DNA of 64,000 nt from the NCBI RefSeq assembly GCF_030519475.1, contig NZ_JAUMKD010000007.1, forward strand, positions 1 to 64,000, given 5' to 3'. The translations under genes were made by a program, and so were the position numbers. The notes beneath the pieces were generated by a model. It was not told the DNA's origin and did not search any database. It was given only the letters and a program-made list of their open reading frames with translations. Below are positions 63,099 to 64,000 of the stretch, piece after piece (the first letter of the stretch is position 1; each line of letters starts with the position of its first letter). This DNA comes from Micromonospora sp. C28SCA-DRY-2 (GTDB lineage Bacteria; Actinomycetota; Actinomycetes; Mycobacteriales; Micromonosporaceae).

Positions 63099-64000
63099 AT
63101 GCGCAAGCAGATGGAGGGCGACAACCAACGCCGCCGGGCCCTGGCCCGGCAGGCCCGCGAGCGCGGGATGCAGGCCAGCGAGGTCGGCGCCAGCCTGAGC
63201 GCCACCAAGCAGCTCACCAAGCTCGACCGGGGCAAGCGCCTCGGCCCGCAGCCGGCGGGCAGCCGGCACAAGCCGGACAGCACCCGGGGCGGCCCGGCGC
63301 CGCCGCCGGCGGGCATCCCGGAGAACCCCCGGCCCCGCCCGGAACCCGGCGCCGGTACGCCGGCGGAGACCACCGTCGGCTACCGCCGGCTGGTCGAGGA
63401 CGTCGCCCGCCGTACCGGGGCGGACTTCCGTACCGCCAAGATCGGCGCCGAGGCGACCGTGCTGGTCCTGGCCTGGGCGTTGGGCGAGGCGGAACGACAG
63501 CGGCTGCTGACCGCGGTGCCGCCGAAGCTGCACGACGTCGTCCCGGTCGACGGCATCCAGCGGCACCAGGACCTGTCCGGCTTCCTGGCCGAGGTGGGCC
63601 GGATCAGCGGGAACACCCCGGAGCACGCGCGCTACCAGGCGGAGGCGACCATGGCGGCGCTGCGCGACCAGGACGGTGAGCTGGTCGCGTCACTGCACGT
63701 GCCGGAGGGTCTGCGGGACCTGCTGGCCCCGCCGGAGCCCGGCGGCGGTGTGGTGGGCGCCAGCACCAGCACCCCGACGCTCGGCGACGCCGAGATCCGC
63801 GAGGCGCTGGGCGACCTGCCGTACTGGTCGGGTGACACCAACTCGCTGTCGCGCACCATCGCCCTGCCGCCGGACAACCTGGAGCGGGTGCTGGCCCGGC
63901 TGGACCAGCTCCGGGAGGAGACCGGACGCGGGCCGCGGATCGGCCGGGTGGACCAGACCACCGCCGTGGTGACGGTCCGCTCCCGGCAGGCCCGCGCGGT
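63099..64000 (+). CDS. DUF2267 protein with a pterin-dehydratase-like C-terminus, cut by the window edge
   Basis: At least 300 residues, with no stop inside the window. Residues 1-85 are basic and disordered. DUF2267 spans about 90-205 (YRRLVEDVARRTGADFRTAK, LVLAWALGEAERQRLLTAVP). From about 226 (IREALGDLPYWSGDTNSLSR) it resembles the start of a 4a-hydroxytetrahydrobiopterin dehydratase domain. The catalytic His residues would lie beyond the edge. A near-consensus stress promoter (GTTT-N16-GGGAA, 63026-63050) lies 48 bp upstream. Function is open. Confidence 0.78.
   Translation, partial: MRKQMEGDNQRRRALARQARERGMQASEVGASLSATKQLTKLDRGKRLGPQPAGSRHKPDSTRGGPAPPPAGIPENPRPRPEPGAGTPAETTVGYRRLVEDVARRTGADFRTAKIGAEATVLVLAWALGEAERQRLLTAVPPKLHDVVPVDGIQRHQDLSGFLAEVGRISGNTPEHARYQAEATMAALRDQDGELVASLHVPEGLRDLLAPPEPGGGVVGASTSTPTLGDAEIREALGDLPYWSGDTNSLSRTIALPPDNLERVLARLDQLREETGRGPRIGRVDQTTAVVTVRSRQARA

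Overview
The window comes from a very GC-rich (about 72-74%) high-GC Gram-positive bacterium, most likely a Micromonospora-type actinomycete. This rests on GTG-rich starts with GGAGG-type ribosome sites, SecA2, an Rv2629-type ribosome factor, GpgS, a SigB/SigF-type sigma factor and many STAS proteins. Genes are dense on both strands. I see no rRNA, tRNA, insertion sequence, prophage or CRISPR array. The last gene runs off the right edge.

Layout. 0-5 kb: methyltransferase, DUF2231 membrane protein, GAF-ANTAR regulator, SecA2. 5-9.4 kb: a two-gene dehydrogenase operon, then GpgS and a GT4 glycosyltransferase. 9.5-14.2 kb: DUF4383 protein, a STAS-HATPase fusion, an orphan cytochrome oxidase subunit I, and a sigma factor fused to a STAS domain. 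14.4-20.4 kb: an unrecognised protein, a CDGSH protein, and an operon of an Rv2629/Balon-like ribosome factor, a TPP enzyme and a heme-oxygenase-like diiron protein. 20.5-26 kb: small membrane proteins, glutamate-cysteine ligase, a voltage-gated-type channel, GNAT, and a Zn-alcohol dehydrogenase with an SRPBCC protein. 27-36.5 kb: accessory metabolism and regulators (TetR, LysR and XRE units with visible operators, two hydrolases, cyclase, ABM, RidA). 36.5-44.4 kb: treX-treY-treZ with a divergent Rv3032-like glycosyltransferase. 44.7-54.5 kb: citrate synthase, an envelope operon (49-aa membrane protein, methyltransferase, sulfatase), VOC, AraC, arginase-like protein and a two-component system. 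54.5-64 kb: Ser/Thr kinase, OsmC protein, a secreted lysozyme-like protein, DivIVA-like protein, response regulator, two STAS proteins, a B12-binding protein, a PP2C phosphatase and a DUF2267 protein.

The main theme is general stress control by partner switching. The window holds a SigB/SigF-type sigma factor fused to STAS, a STAS-anti-sigma fusion, two free STAS proteins with an intact DSSG serine, and a PAS-GAF-PP2C phosphatase translationally coupled to a B12-binding protein. Six exact GTTT-N15/16-GGGTA promoters, plus variants, precede genes of this network and stress genes (DUF2231, ANTAR, DUF4383, STAS-HATPase, Ser/Thr kinase, OsmC). Both fused STAS domains have lost the phosphorylatable serine. 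The B12 protein keeps most CarH light-sensor residues but lacks the His that captures cobalamin after illumination. A B12-based sensor wired by coupled translation to a PP2C phosphatase, with no DNA-binding domain, is my best candidate for an undescribed system.
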